Origin: Alloyangia pacifica
GTDB lineage: Bacteria; Pseudomonadota; Alphaproteobacteria; Rhodobacterales; Rhodobacteraceae
Reading direction: 5' to 3'
Assembly: GCF_900116195.1 (NCBI RefSeq)
Contig: NZ_FOZW01000012.1
Coordinates: forward strand, 168,462-232,461
DNA length: 64,000 nt
Under the pieces are notes generated by a model. It was not told the origin of the DNA, made no database searches, and saw only the letters and a list, made by a program, of their open reading frames with translations. Positions 54,690 to 63,669 of this stretch are shown in pieces. Numbering within the stretch: the first letter of the stretch is position 1; each line of letters starts with the position of its first letter. The position numbers were made by a program, and so were the translations under genes.

Positions 54690-55366
54690 GCACCGAAAGT
54701 GAACCAGCTGACGATGACAACGCTTTCAGATTGTTTGGGTTTCGCATAAAGCGGGAACTCGACCTCCTCGCATTTTTGGCGTTCATCGGATCCTTGAGCG
54801 CTCTTGGATGGCAAGCCTGGAATGCGCTGCGTGGACCGGAAGTATCATTCGCGCCCATAACGCAAACCGTGTTCTATTTCAAGGAAGTTGGAAACTCTTT
54901 CGGTGAGAGAGGAGACGTTCTTTACTTAGCAGCTGTGAATACACTCTATAACCTCGGGGCCCCCGGCTACGGTGATTTTGTTTCCGTGCAAACCGCGACT
55001 CTTTCACTTGGAACATGCAACGTGGTTTTCGACGCTCAGAATGTTGTGCAGCTGGGAAAGAGCGGAACAGACCCTGAGTTGCCGACATATCGTGACGACT
55101 GGGGCGGCGTGGCTCTTGAGCACGGTAAGGCCTCGACACGAAGCATCGAATATTCAGCTCTCTTCAAGCTGAGAGAACAGGAGCTGGACTGCGTCAAAGC
55201 TGAACGGCTCTTGGGGTACTTGGTGGATGTAAAAGAGGCAAGTGTCCTCTTTGAAGCAAAAACAACAAATGGCACAGATCTGCATTATGCTTGCCACATA
55301 AAAGACCTTGGCGGGCTAGCTCATGAATTAAAGACACACCGTATTGGTGCGCTGGCTTGTGGCTAG
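54686..55366 (+). CDS. Single-pass membrane protein of unknown function
   Basis: 226 aa. An N-terminal cytoplasmic stretch, then one hydrophobic helix (residues about 25-46: LDLLAFLAFIGSLSALGWQAW). The rest (50-226) is a beta-rich domain with three or four cysteines, facing the periplasm if the helix is a signal anchor. It is translationally coupled to the preceding lipoprotein. Base composition is lower in GC than the core. No catalytic motif is visible and I do not recognise the family. Confidence 0.6.
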   Translation: MSTESEPADDDNAFRLFGFRIKRELDLLAFLAFIGSLSALGWQAWNALRGPEVSFAPITQTVFYFKEVGNSFGERGDVLYLAAVNTLYNLGAPGYGDFVSVQTATLSLGTCNVVFDAQNVVQLGKSGTDPELPTYRDDWGGVALEHGKASTRSIEYSALFKLREQELDCVKAERLLGYLVDVKEASVLFEAKTTNGTDLHYACHIKDLGGLAHELKTHRIGALACG

Positions 55367-56015
55367 GGCTTCAGGCCATTTTCCGACACTATCAAATAGT
55401 ACAAACGTTCAAAGGGCCCGATCTTCAGTAGCCATTCTTCTTGTTCAAACGGCTTCATGTACGCATGATATATCTCTTAGCTTTGCCCAGCGTCAGTCTC
55501 TTTCCAATCGAAGTTCGACACGTCTTCTTATCCGAGCTTAGAACGGAACGGGAGCTATTCCAACTCTACCGACGAAGGGGCCTTCGCCTTTCGGAGTTCA
55601 AAATGCGGTCATCGGGGCGAGCTTAACGAGCGGTTGCAAAGTACGCTCCTCGCTCCTCCCTCCTCCGATGGTCTTGGGATGAAGGTCCGCCTCACTGTGC
55701 GGGGCAACTCGAGAGGAATGTCGAGTTTGGGCTGACACCGGCCATGCCGAGCGCCTCACCTAGCCGGCGGCTAGGCGAAGCAAGCTGCCGGTTGCGCTGG
55801 TGACTAGGACAGCCGCTAGGCACAGGAAGCGGACACTCAAATTCGTGGCCCCGGCGATTACTCAGCGCACGAAGCGGACGCGGCTCAGCTGAGTTCATTT
55901 CTTGAAAGCCGCCCGCCAGGCTGAGCGCAGAGATAGACCCTTGTGAGCCTCCAACAGACCGTAGACGGACGTGCCGCCATGTATTGCACGAGCTGTGTTA
56001 GCAGAAACATGTTGG
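55367..56015. other. 650-bp stretch without a supportable gene
   Basis: All frames are short and interrupted. The region near 55740-55800 is rich in GCCGGCGG-type inverted pieces (for example CTAGCCGGCGGCTAG, a palindrome of 6-bp arms at about 55759-55773). No promoter or terminator can be assigned with confidence. Confidence 0.45.
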
Positions 56016-57053
56016 TCAACGCTTTTGATGCGGCGGTTTAATCCCGCAGATTTCTCTAAGCTCGTCGCTAAAAGTAACTCGCATTTTTCCACTTTCTTCA
56101 AAAAAATCGTAGGTGCAGAGCCGCACACCACATTCCTCTACAGCCTTCACCAAGGCTTGCTGGGGAAGTTTTGGCAGGAGCAAGACCAACTGATGGTGAC
56201 CAAGCTGCGGCAAGAGCTTAGGATAAAGCTGCAGCTGCCCCATACCTGTATATACGTCCGCAGCGGTTGCTCCTGACTTAATCTCCAGTAAAATAGTTTC
56301 AATAGGTCCTGCAATAACCGCGTCAACTTCGTATCCATTGGCATGCTTGGGCTTGCTGATAGCAATACCTGCTTCACGCAACGTGACCACTAAGCGCTGC
56401 CAAACTTCTCCTTGCTGCTTCAGAATTTGCTTTGCATCCTGAGCATCACGAGCACCAACGGTATAGGTTCCGCCAGTTTCGTCGTTACCGAGGCCCACAG
56501 CCGGCGTTGTGTCAGGAAGCAGACCTTCCCCAGCTGCCTCCTTTCCTCGAGCCTTCGCGCAAATATCGACGAAACGACCAGTAGCAGACCGAATTTCGTC
56601 CGGACTGACATCAAGCGGAGTTACGATATACCATTCTCGCTTCTTACCTGGAGTATCTCCATTTTCGACATCTTCGGGCGAGAGCCCGGTGAGCGCACGA
56701 AACTCAGCTTCTAGAATGTGTTTATCGCCCACTTTTTGGCGTGCTAGCCGCCCTTGCCGAAGCAAAAATGGCCGGTTCTTCTCGTCGAGGGCGATAGCGG
56801 AAGTGACGTTGGGATCACCCGGTTTTCTTGCCTCGTTGATCTGAACTGCCCAGTAGACACCAGTGGGATCTGTGCCAAGCGCGGTTCCGGGGCCTAGCGT
56901 ATCGCTTTTAGCGTCAGTCTGATTGCGGAAAACAATGCATTGTTCAGGTAAACGCCAGAGATTCCCGTCGCGGATGCCCTCTTCAAGAAGAGCCGAACGC
57001 CATGTGTCGAATTGCCTTTCGACTAAATTGGTGTCAGAACTGATTGTCAGCAT
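56016..57053 (-). CDS. PD-(D/E)XK nuclease-like protein
   Basis: 345 aa; AGGAGAG lies 8 bases before ATG 57053. The C-terminal 130 residues contain a nuclease signature: YEVDAVI (D244), LLEIKSG (E257, K259) and YTGMGQLQLY (Q273), which match the D...ExK...Q order of the PD-(D/E)XK superfamily. The first 200 residues form a separate domain (ERQFDTWRSALLEEG, then VYWAVQINEARKPG) that I do not recognise. It stands alone with no methylase. In this island a defence or mobile-element role is plausible. DNA and RNA targets are equally possible. Confidence 0.68.
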   Translation of the reverse strand: MLTISSDTNLVERQFDTWRSALLEEGIRDGNLWRLPEQCIVFRNQTDAKSDTLGPGTALGTDPTGVYWAVQINEARKPGDPNVTSAIALDEKNRPFLLRQGRLARQKVGDKHILEAEFRALTGLSPEDVENGDTPGKKREWYIVTPLDVSPDEIRSATGRFVDICAKARGKEAAGEGLLPDTTPAVGLGNDETGGTYTVGARDAQDAKQILKQQGEVWQRLVVTLREAGIAISKPKHANGYEVDAVIAGPIETILLEIKSGATAADVYTGMGQLQLYPKLLPQLGHHQLVLLLPKLPQQALVKAVEECGVRLCTYDFFEESGKMRVTFSDELREICGIKPPHQKR

Positions 57054-57774
57054 GTAAGTGGCTCTCCTACTAATATTCTAGGTTTGGTTCTCTATAGCGT
57101 TAGCGGGCTGGACTGTAGTTGCAATGTCTATTGCACATATTTACTTCGGAGCGGCGGGTCACTTGCGAAGAATTCGCAAGACTGGTCACTGGCCTTCACA
57201 CAAGTGATCTCTGTCCGAGGCTCGCTGCGACTGCCATGCTGCGGCGGCGGTATTTGACTTCCCGCCCTTCGGACCGATTTTGATGGTGACAAAGAGTTTC
57301 ACGCCGCGGTTGTTGCGAACGGCAGCTTGGTTCGCTCGTTAGTCGACTCAAGCTCCCTGGGCGAAGGACCGCTTCTTCCAGAGTCACCTCAAGGCGAACG
57401 GCATGTTCGGGCTGCCCCCGGTCGTGCGTGACATCAAAGTCAGTCCGCAGCAATGCGCAGAAGCAATGCGCAGGAAGCCGACATAGCGAAGGGACGACCA
57501 GTGGTCGACCTTCATGACGCAGCCGGCCCGTTACTGCCATTCCCAGGCAGGCAATCGCTTCGGTGCGGCGTCACCAGACCGGCCATTCGAGGCATCTCGC
57601 AGCATGGCCTTGCAGGCGAGTTCGGCAGTGCGGACAAAATCGCCGTTCACGGCGCCTGCACCAACCGCGGCTCTGAATGAATAGAGCGGCTTACGAACGG
57701 TCGTTTTCGACGCTGACAGAAATTTATGGGTTTTGACACGTTGGCCTGTTCTCCTCAAACTCGCCTGATTAAAG
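57054..57774. other. 720-bp stretch without a supportable gene
   Basis: Contains a 13-bp tandem duplication, AGCAATGCGCAGA (57449-57461) followed by a near copy (57462-57474). Short frames such as 57196-57540 (minus) have no protein-like features. It is probably decayed mobile-element or spacer sequence. Confidence 0.45.
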
Positions 57775-58254
57775 TTAAGGAGTGATAGACCAACTTGGCG
57801 ACCACTCCGCAGAAAGCTCTTTTCGGCAGGCATGAGCGAGTGACAACGATTTGCCCTGCATGCTGGATAGATGAGAGCTTAGATCCTTTGAACCTTCTTC
57901 GGCGGACGGTATGGCCTCAAGGCTTTTGCCAAACTCTACCATAGCGGAGGTTATTGAGGCTTTCTCTATTAGCCCCATCACACCCCAGTACATCTGCCAA
58001 AATCGATCGATATCGTCTTGCGATGCCTCCGCCGAAGTGGCTATTCGCGAAGTTGTCTCAACTACTTGCTCACACCAAGCCAGCTTTCTTTCAAGGTACG
58101 GCCTTTCTGCGTCAACAGCCATAACCTCTAAGAACTTGACGACACCGAACACGAAACCAGCAAGTCCTACAAGGGCCGTGAATCCTTTGATGGCATTTTC
58201 AATGGTCATCGCTTTGGGTCCTTTCGCCAGCACCATAGAAAAATCCTTTGTCAT
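57775..58254 (-). CDS. Small membrane protein of unknown function
   Basis: 159 aa. A hydrophobic segment at about residues 20-45 (IKGFTALVGLAGFVFGVVKFLEVMAV) is followed by a mainly helical cytoplasmic or periplasmic domain. The next ATG, at 58209, has AAAGGA about 9 bases before it and may be the real start, giving 144 aa. There is no recognised family. Proteins of this size and design occur in islands, but function cannot be stated. Confidence 0.55.
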   Translation of the reverse strand: MTKDFSMVLAKGPKAMTIENAIKGFTALVGLAGFVFGVVKFLEVMAVDAERPYLERKLAWCEQVVETTSRIATSAEASQDDIDRFWQMYWGVMGLIEKASITSAMVEFGKSLEAIPSAEEGSKDLSSHLSSMQGKSLSLAHACRKELSAEWSPSWSITP

Positions 58255-58552
58255 AAACCTCTATCAAAATTGGCTATAATTCAGCACGTTTTGACAAATT
58301 CTGAATAATTGATATTGATGCATGGAGCTACATCGGTCACTCAGAGGTCGAAACGACCGCAGCCCCACCACGAGGGCCGCGCCACTGTATCAACTTGTTC
58401 GGCCCATACCAGATCTTCGATGCGACCATCAGCGCCGCACGGCGGCATCACCCAAGCGGCCATTCACCACGCAGAAAATTTCTGTTAGGTGTGGGGCACA
58501 TTTGATCTCAATTCGCGTGGCGCAACAATCAAAATACCCTGAAAGGAAAACT

Positions 58553-58747
58553 GTGACACAATATTATTGGTATTGGTACAGACAAACTACACCAAGACCC
58601 GCGGGTTCTTGGGTGATATCAGGCCCATACGAAACCCGCGATCAGGCATTCTCCAACCGCGAGTTTGACAAACGAGATGGAAATGTAGGGGTGCCGTTCA
58701 TTGCTGCGACAAAAGAAGAGGCTGAAACCAGGACATCTTTCCAATGA
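58553..58747 (+). CDS. Small hypothetical protein ending at the IS boundary
   Basis: 64 aa from GTG 58553, with AAAGGA seven bases upstream. The aromatic start TQYYWYWYRQ is followed by a compact WVISGPYETRDQAFSNREF segment. The stop lies within a few bases of what appears to be the left end of the IS110 element, so the original C-terminus may have been cut off. The function is unknown. Confidence 0.45.
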   Translation: MTQYYWYWYRQTTPRPAGSWVISGPYETRDQAFSNREFDKRDGNVGVPFIAATKEEAETRTSFQ

Positions 58748-60070
58748 TGATGGCCATGGCTTTCGGCCCTCTCCAGATGGGGTGGATGGCTCCCGCTCCC
58801 GGCGTCGCAATGCGCCATACTGCAGGTGTCAGAAACTGCAATTGGGAGGAGCCACCCCATGCAAGTTACCACTGTCGGCCTCGACCTGGCCAAGAACATC
58901 TTCCATATCCACGGAGTCACCGAGACCGGAGAGGTTGCCTTCAATCGGCCTTTGCGCCGGGCGCAGGTGCTGGCGTTCTTCGAGCGACTGTCGCCCTGCC
59001 TCATCGGCATCGAGGCCTGCGCATCGAGCCACCACTGGGGCCGCGAGCTTACGAAGCTCGGTCATACTGTCCGGCTGATGCCGCCGATGTACGTCAAACC
59101 TTACGTGAAACGGGGTAAGTCCGACGCGGTCGATGCAGAAGCCATTTGCGAGGCCGTGACGCGACCGACGATGCGCTTTGTCGAGATCAAGTCCGAGGAC
59201 CAGCAGGCGCTTCTCTCCTTGCACCGCGCACGGGACTTCGTGGTTCGACAGCGCACCCAGTTGATCAACATGCTCCGAAGCTTGGCCGCGGAGTTCGGGG
59301 TCGCCATCGCCCGGGGCGTCACGCGGGCTATCGATTTTGCGAAAGGGATCATCGAGGGCAAGCAGTCCGGGTTCCCCGAGCTCTCCCAGGACGTTCTGCG
59401 GGTTCTCAGCCGTCAGCTGGTCGAACTGCACAACCGCCTTCGCTGGTACGAGATCACCATGCGTATCCAGGCTCGTCTCAGCCGCCAGGCGCAACTCCTG
59501 CAGACCATTCCCGGCGTCGGACCAGTGACCGCCTCGGCCGTGGCCGCCACGATCGGGTCGGGTCACCAGTTCAAGAGTGGTCGGGAATTTGCGGCGTGGC
59601 TTGGTCTGACACCGCGCAACCACTCCAGCGGTGGCAAAGAGCGGCTGGGAAAGATCACGAAGATGGGCGATCGGTACCTGCGCCAGCTTATCGTCGTCGG
59701 GATGACATCGCGTGTGCGGCAGGTCACCAATCATCCCGAGCGTGCCGATCCCTGGCTGACGAAGCTGTTGCAGAGAAAACCGGCCCGGCTCGCGACTGTT
59801 GCCATGGCGAACAAGACGGCGCGGATCATGTGGGCGGTGCTGACCAGAAACGAACCCTACCGCCCTCACACAGCCTGAGACATACCGAAACAGCGAGATA
59901 GCAAGACCGACGATGTGATGGTGTACCCTTCAGCCGCAACGATCAGGACGCTCCGCCGAATGTCCAGGGCGCAATTGCCCGCAATCCAGATAGGAACCTG
60001 ATCTGCGGATCCCATCAGGGCCAGCGGTGTGAACCGCGCAAACAGGCCGGACACAAGACCGCTTCTGAAA
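58748..60070 (+). mobile_element. IS110-family insertion sequence (IS1111 type), ends approximate
   Basis: A single transposase gene lies between about 110 bp of left and 190 bp of right non-coding sequence. IS110 elements lack classical terminal inverted repeats and usually leave no target duplication, so the edges cannot be fixed from one copy. The right limit is drawn where the sequence returns to the character of the next gene's upstream region. Confidence 0.6.
58859..59878 (+). CDS. IS110 family transposase
   Basis: 339 aa from ATG 58859, preceded by GGGAGGAG. The N-terminal DEDD domain has VGLDLAKN, IGIEACAS and KSDAVDAEAICEA, giving the acidic residues of the RuvC-like catalytic core. 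The C-terminal Transposase_20 domain has LQTIPGVGPVTASAVAATIG and FAAWLGLTPRNHSSGGKERLG, with the serine used in the newer bridge-RNA model of the family. The gene is full-length and in frame, so the element may still be active. Flanking non-coding ends may code the guide (bridge) RNA. Confidence 0.93.
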   Translation: MQVTTVGLDLAKNIFHIHGVTETGEVAFNRPLRRAQVLAFFERLSPCLIGIEACASSHHWGRELTKLGHTVRLMPPMYVKPYVKRGKSDAVDAEAICEAVTRPTMRFVEIKSEDQQALLSLHRARDFVVRQRTQLINMLRSLAAEFGVAIARGVTRAIDFAKGIIEGKQSGFPELSQDVLRVLSRQLVELHNRLRWYEITMRIQARLSRQAQLLQTIPGVGPVTASAVAATIGSGHQFKSGREFAAWLGLTPRNHSSGGKERLGKITKMGDRYLRQLIVVGMTSRVRQVTNHPERADPWLTKLLQRKPARLATVAMANKTARIMWAVLTRNEPYRPHTA

Positions 60071-60362
60071 AGGTTCACGAGATCATTTACGACTTGCTAT
60101 GCGGGAGCCATCCACACAGGACATTCGAGCCAGGCGCAGCTGGTGGTCGATCCGAACCATTAGCTGCCGTTCATCGTATTGCCCTATGCTTCGACGCACC
60201 TTGCGTAAACCTAACTTTGGTTGACCATTAGATTTGCCCTCCTTAGGATGTCCTCGCGTTTGTAGCTTAAGGTTAAAGCTCCTGCCTTTATGAAGCCTTG
60301 GCTTGCTTAGAGCAGGTGATGTACGTGCGAACCGTACCAAGCGCGCCATCCGGAAAGAAGAT
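60071..60362. other. Gene-free stretch between the IS110 element and the HEPN gene
   Basis: AT-richer than the core. A minus-strand open frame here (60083-60565) is antisense to the HEPN gene and shows no family features. It should contain the promoter of the HEPN gene. GAAAGAAG just before 60363 is its ribosome site. Confidence 0.4.
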
Positions 60363-61271
60363 ATGTATCTAAACAAGAGTTTTGGACGTAAGCGTTTTAA
60401 AGCAAGTCTTGGCAACGCCAACCATCTTATAATCACCTCACTCGTTGGACTCGATGCGATAGAACGCGGAATCGTCGACAAAATACCAAAGGAGATGAGA
60501 ACCACCTGGTCGCCAAAATCACCACAGAACTCGGCGCGACGCGCACGTAGACTGGTGCTGGACATGGCATTGATAAGAGCGGTCGATGCTGTTGATGTTT
60601 ATATTCGCGACTCAATGCGTCAACCCACATTAATTCAAGACGCAATTCTTCGAGGGCATATTGATCGAGCGGGTCGAAGCGTTTTCAAAAAGCTAGCGGC
60701 ATTGGAAGGCAATCTGCACGGTCTTGATCCACTATTATGCGCACTGATCGCAGTTCTGGTTAGTTGGCGAAACGAAGGCGCACATATGGAAGCTGACGAC
60801 ACTCTCTCGGCCAAGCAACGGGCTACTATTGACGCAAATCGAGAGATTGTCGCAGCTAGGTTTAGTGGGTTGGATGCCGATATCCTTCTTAGTGACTATG
60901 ACTCTGAGAATCCACCAACTTTCAAGGAAGTAGCCTCGCTCATTAATGCATCTCACCATTTCGTTGAGGATCTAGAAGGCCAATTGTTCAAAAAAATTGA
61001 CCCCGAAACCTACCTTAGACAACTGGTTAAAGAAGCGATCCGCCCCAAGATCCGTGATCGCTCCGCCTCCACTAAGAAAGGAAGTGAGATCGCAGCTATT
61101 TGGGGGAGAAGCCCTACTGATCGCCCTCGCTACGTTCGATCTCTATTGCAACATCAAGGTTTGTCAGAGAAGAGGGCCAAGAGCGGTCCTTCACTGGAGT
61201 TTAATCAAGAAGCTATTGAAAGGCTGACCGCATTGGATCCAAAGGGTCTCAACCGTTGGCTTTCGGAGTGA
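60363..61271 (+). CDS. HEPN-motif protein, possible RNase or toxin
   Basis: 302 aa from ATG 60363. Residues about 60-150 form a helical region in which LIRAVDAVDVYIRDSM opens a HEPN-like bundle. SWRNEGAH carries the Rx4-6H motif (RNEGAH at 136-141), the metal-independent ribonuclease site of HEPN toxins. The remaining 150 residues include DLEGQLFKKIDPETYLRQL and a basic C-terminal part. No MNT antitoxin gene is adjacent. It is convergent with another HEPN-motif gene, 75 bp away. The family assignment is by motif and helical context only. Confidence 0.55.
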   Translation: MYLNKSFGRKRFKASLGNANHLIITSLVGLDAIERGIVDKIPKEMRTTWSPKSPQNSARRARRLVLDMALIRAVDAVDVYIRDSMRQPTLIQDAILRGHIDRAGRSVFKKLAALEGNLHGLDPLLCALIAVLVSWRNEGAHMEADDTLSAKQRATIDANREIVAARFSGLDADILLSDYDSENPPTFKEVASLINASHHFVEDLEGQLFKKIDPETYLRQLVKEAIRPKIRDRSASTKKGSEIAAIWGRSPTDRPRYVRSLLQHQGLSEKRAKSGPSLEFNQEAIERLTALDPKGLNRWLSE

Positions 61272-61346
61272 TGAACGCTTCTACCTGAGCTTTTCGGTCC
61301 GGATCGGTTATTCGCAGCGCGGGGAAAAAGGTCAGCAAAGGCACGC

Positions 61347-63263
61347 CTACTGATCAGGTTCTTCGTCAACATCCGCAGCTCTGTAAAGGCCAGTAACACG
61401 GGCGAATATCTCCTCCACGTCACCCCATCGCCTCGCCATTGGAAGTATTGCCAAATGGATAATGAGCCAGGTGGCGTAGACAAAATCATGATTCCAAAAA
61501 CCGCCTGCTGGAACTTTTCCGTGAGCCACCTGATTTCGGATTGACGGCCCGCCCGGAAAGTTAAACAGCAAGTCAATCTCATGAATGTAGCGCGGTGGAA
61601 TGACTTGTTCCAGCAGGGTGCGCCAAGGCCGGTCTGCGTTCAACAAAATAGACAACGAAGCTTCTGTTTGCACCCCATCCGCATCCGCGGTTGTCGTGTC
61701 GTGCCCATTGAGCGCAAGGATGTGGCGCAGCGAGTTCTCGAGTTGTGGCGTTAAAAGTGAAGCCGCCTCGATGTCTTCGCCAGCGAGAAAGTGACAGATT
61801 GCACGGGCGAAGATGTATTCGTGCCCCCTCGGAATGAAAGGGCTGTTACGCAGAAGTTCTAAGACCGTATCGTTGGATACTAGGTGTTCAGACGCTATCG
61901 TTTGTCTGATCGGGTTAATCCCACCGGCCACAGTCATTTGTCGAGAATGCCCGCGATGGAAAGCCATCAGGTACCGTAAATGCTCTTCTTGTGCCGCGTC
62001 ATCGCCGCCCATGCCCGGTGCGCGGAAAACAACCCGGCCCTGAAAGTCGTGGACTTGCATCGGCATAATGCCCTGCAATGGAAACTCCTGCGCGTGTTCG
62101 TTCGCAGTATGCCTGATTTCCTCCGGAGTTGGAGGCTGGTCGCAGAGCACCAGCGACAACAATGCGATAGGCCAGGAATGGCCACGAACGACTGCGACCG
62201 AGTGCTCAACGATTTTGGTCAAGTCTATCTCAGTCGAAAAATGTCCCATCTCGTCTCGGATGCCGGGTTGGACATCGCGGAGTCGTGCAGTTAGTTCCTC
62301 ACGACGTTCTCGTGTGTTTGGGTAGTTACGAAGGGCTTGGATCGCTTCTTGAAGAAATGCCGCTTCGAGCATCGGTGAGCCTGCGAGGTCGGCCTTCTGA
62401 ACGTGACATTCCGCGGAGGCCACCATGCATCGGTTGGCATTCTCGTCGTCTCGGGCACGTCGGTAGCCGCGCGCAGCGAGTTGCCACAAACTGAGTCGGG
62501 CATCGGGATTGTCTGTCAATCGCTCGCCGTCGACGAGGGCTTCTGCCATAGTGGCCACTTCCGTGGGCGGCGTGATCCCGTGGTCTAGGTCTACTTCCGC
62601 GATGCGCCAAAAATCATCATCACGTCCATCATGATACGCAGTAGCGACCAGCTCAGCTAATAGGTCACGGAGGCGTTGAGAAATAGGTAACTCCCAGCGT
62701 GTAGCGTGCGAAATGCGCGCTGCTCGTACCAAGGCATTTTTTGCTCCAATGCCCCAAGCCGAGATTTTCTCAAAAGAGAAGGTCGCTTTACCTGCGCGCA
62801 CCGCCTCGACCAGATCGCAATAAGCGGCAATTGCGAGTTCTGCCATCTCGCGGCGCCTTCTCTGCATGAACCACGAAACATCGCATAGTCGTGCACGCAA
62901 CCCCAAGTGGGCAACAGTTGGCGCGAACTCCGCGATTACGTCGATCTGCTCTTGCAGGAGGTCTGTTGGCACAAGCGAGCGGCGATCGCCCGTTGTCCAC
63001 ATTGGCTTGAATGGTTCAGTCGGATGGTCCGGGACGAAATGATAGCTGGTCAAACCAGACAACAATCTGATGGCAGCCAAATGTTCTTCTGGGCGCTCAC
63101 CATCAAGGGCAACCAAGCACCGATTAACATCACGACACTCGACGCTAGTAACCGCTGCAAGCGTCCGGTTCACGTCCACAAGGTCAAGCTGCTCCCGCGT
63201 GATGACGTAGTCGATGCCGGGTGTAGGCTGTCGCTCCTCGCTTTCCGCTTCTTGTGCGCACAT
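61347..63263 (-). CDS. Large DUF4209-type protein with C-terminal HEPN-like motif
   Basis: 638 aa; GGAGG lies 9 bases before ATG 63263. The protein is mostly helical, TPR-like in the middle (LSLWQLAARGYRRARDDENANRCMVASAEC). The last 100 residues hold a conserved core ending PSIRNQVAHGK, with R576 and H581 giving an Rx4H HEPN-type ribonuclease motif, as in DUF4209 proteins. The N-terminal 150 residues (ITREQLDLVDVNRTLAAV, then LVALDGERPEEHLAAIRLL) may be a separate domain. It would act in the cytoplasm. An abortive-infection role is suggested by motif and neighbourhood, not shown. Confidence 0.62.
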   Translation of the reverse strand: MCAQEAESEERQPTPGIDYVITREQLDLVDVNRTLAAVTSVECRDVNRCLVALDGERPEEHLAAIRLLSGLTSYHFVPDHPTEPFKPMWTTGDRRSLVPTDLLQEQIDVIAEFAPTVAHLGLRARLCDVSWFMQRRRREMAELAIAAYCDLVEAVRAGKATFSFEKISAWGIGAKNALVRAARISHATRWELPISQRLRDLLAELVATAYHDGRDDDFWRIAEVDLDHGITPPTEVATMAEALVDGERLTDNPDARLSLWQLAARGYRRARDDENANRCMVASAECHVQKADLAGSPMLEAAFLQEAIQALRNYPNTRERREELTARLRDVQPGIRDEMGHFSTEIDLTKIVEHSVAVVRGHSWPIALLSLVLCDQPPTPEEIRHTANEHAQEFPLQGIMPMQVHDFQGRVVFRAPGMGGDDAAQEEHLRYLMAFHRGHSRQMTVAGGINPIRQTIASEHLVSNDTVLELLRNSPFIPRGHEYIFARAICHFLAGEDIEAASLLTPQLENSLRHILALNGHDTTTADADGVQTEASLSILLNADRPWRTLLEQVIPPRYIHEIDLLFNFPGGPSIRNQVAHGKVPAGGFWNHDFVYATWLIIHLAILPMARRWGDVEEIFARVTGLYRAADVDEEPDQ

Positions 63264-63669
63264 GCCTTGGGCCTCCGTTCTATCGCGGACTGGAATATAG
63301 TCGCCGATTCTCAGGACATACAGGCTAAAGCGCCTCGCCTACCACCTGCATGACGGTCAATCGCTGCACTCCTGTTTACTCCACCACGAGCGGCAGCTTA
63401 CTTCAGTCGGTATCCGCCTTCTCGCATTCGCAGCGAATTTCCGGTTTCCGCCCATCGTATCGGAGGTTGGCGCTATGCCGCGCTGGCCACGACCGGCAGC
63501 TAGGGGCTGGGACCAGCCGAATGCACTCGCAGCGGGGCCGTGGCCCAGCACCTACGAATCGGCCTCGGCGCCGCCGTGCAGCATCGCAGTGCTGGACCTC
63601 CATGGTAGCATTCCGCCGCCGGCAACGGGTCGGAGATGGGGCTGGGCGCGGTGGAGGGAAACCTTCACC
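63264..63669. other. Gene-free stretch before the recombinase gene
   Basis: High-GC and interrupted in all frames. GGTGGAGGGAAACC just before 63670 gives the recombinase ribosome site. It may contain the attachment half-site or promoter, which I cannot locate. Confidence 0.45.

Noticed and set aside
60083..60565. Minus-strand open frame of 160 codons
   Set aside because: Antisense to the start of the HEPN gene, with no domain or ribosome site.
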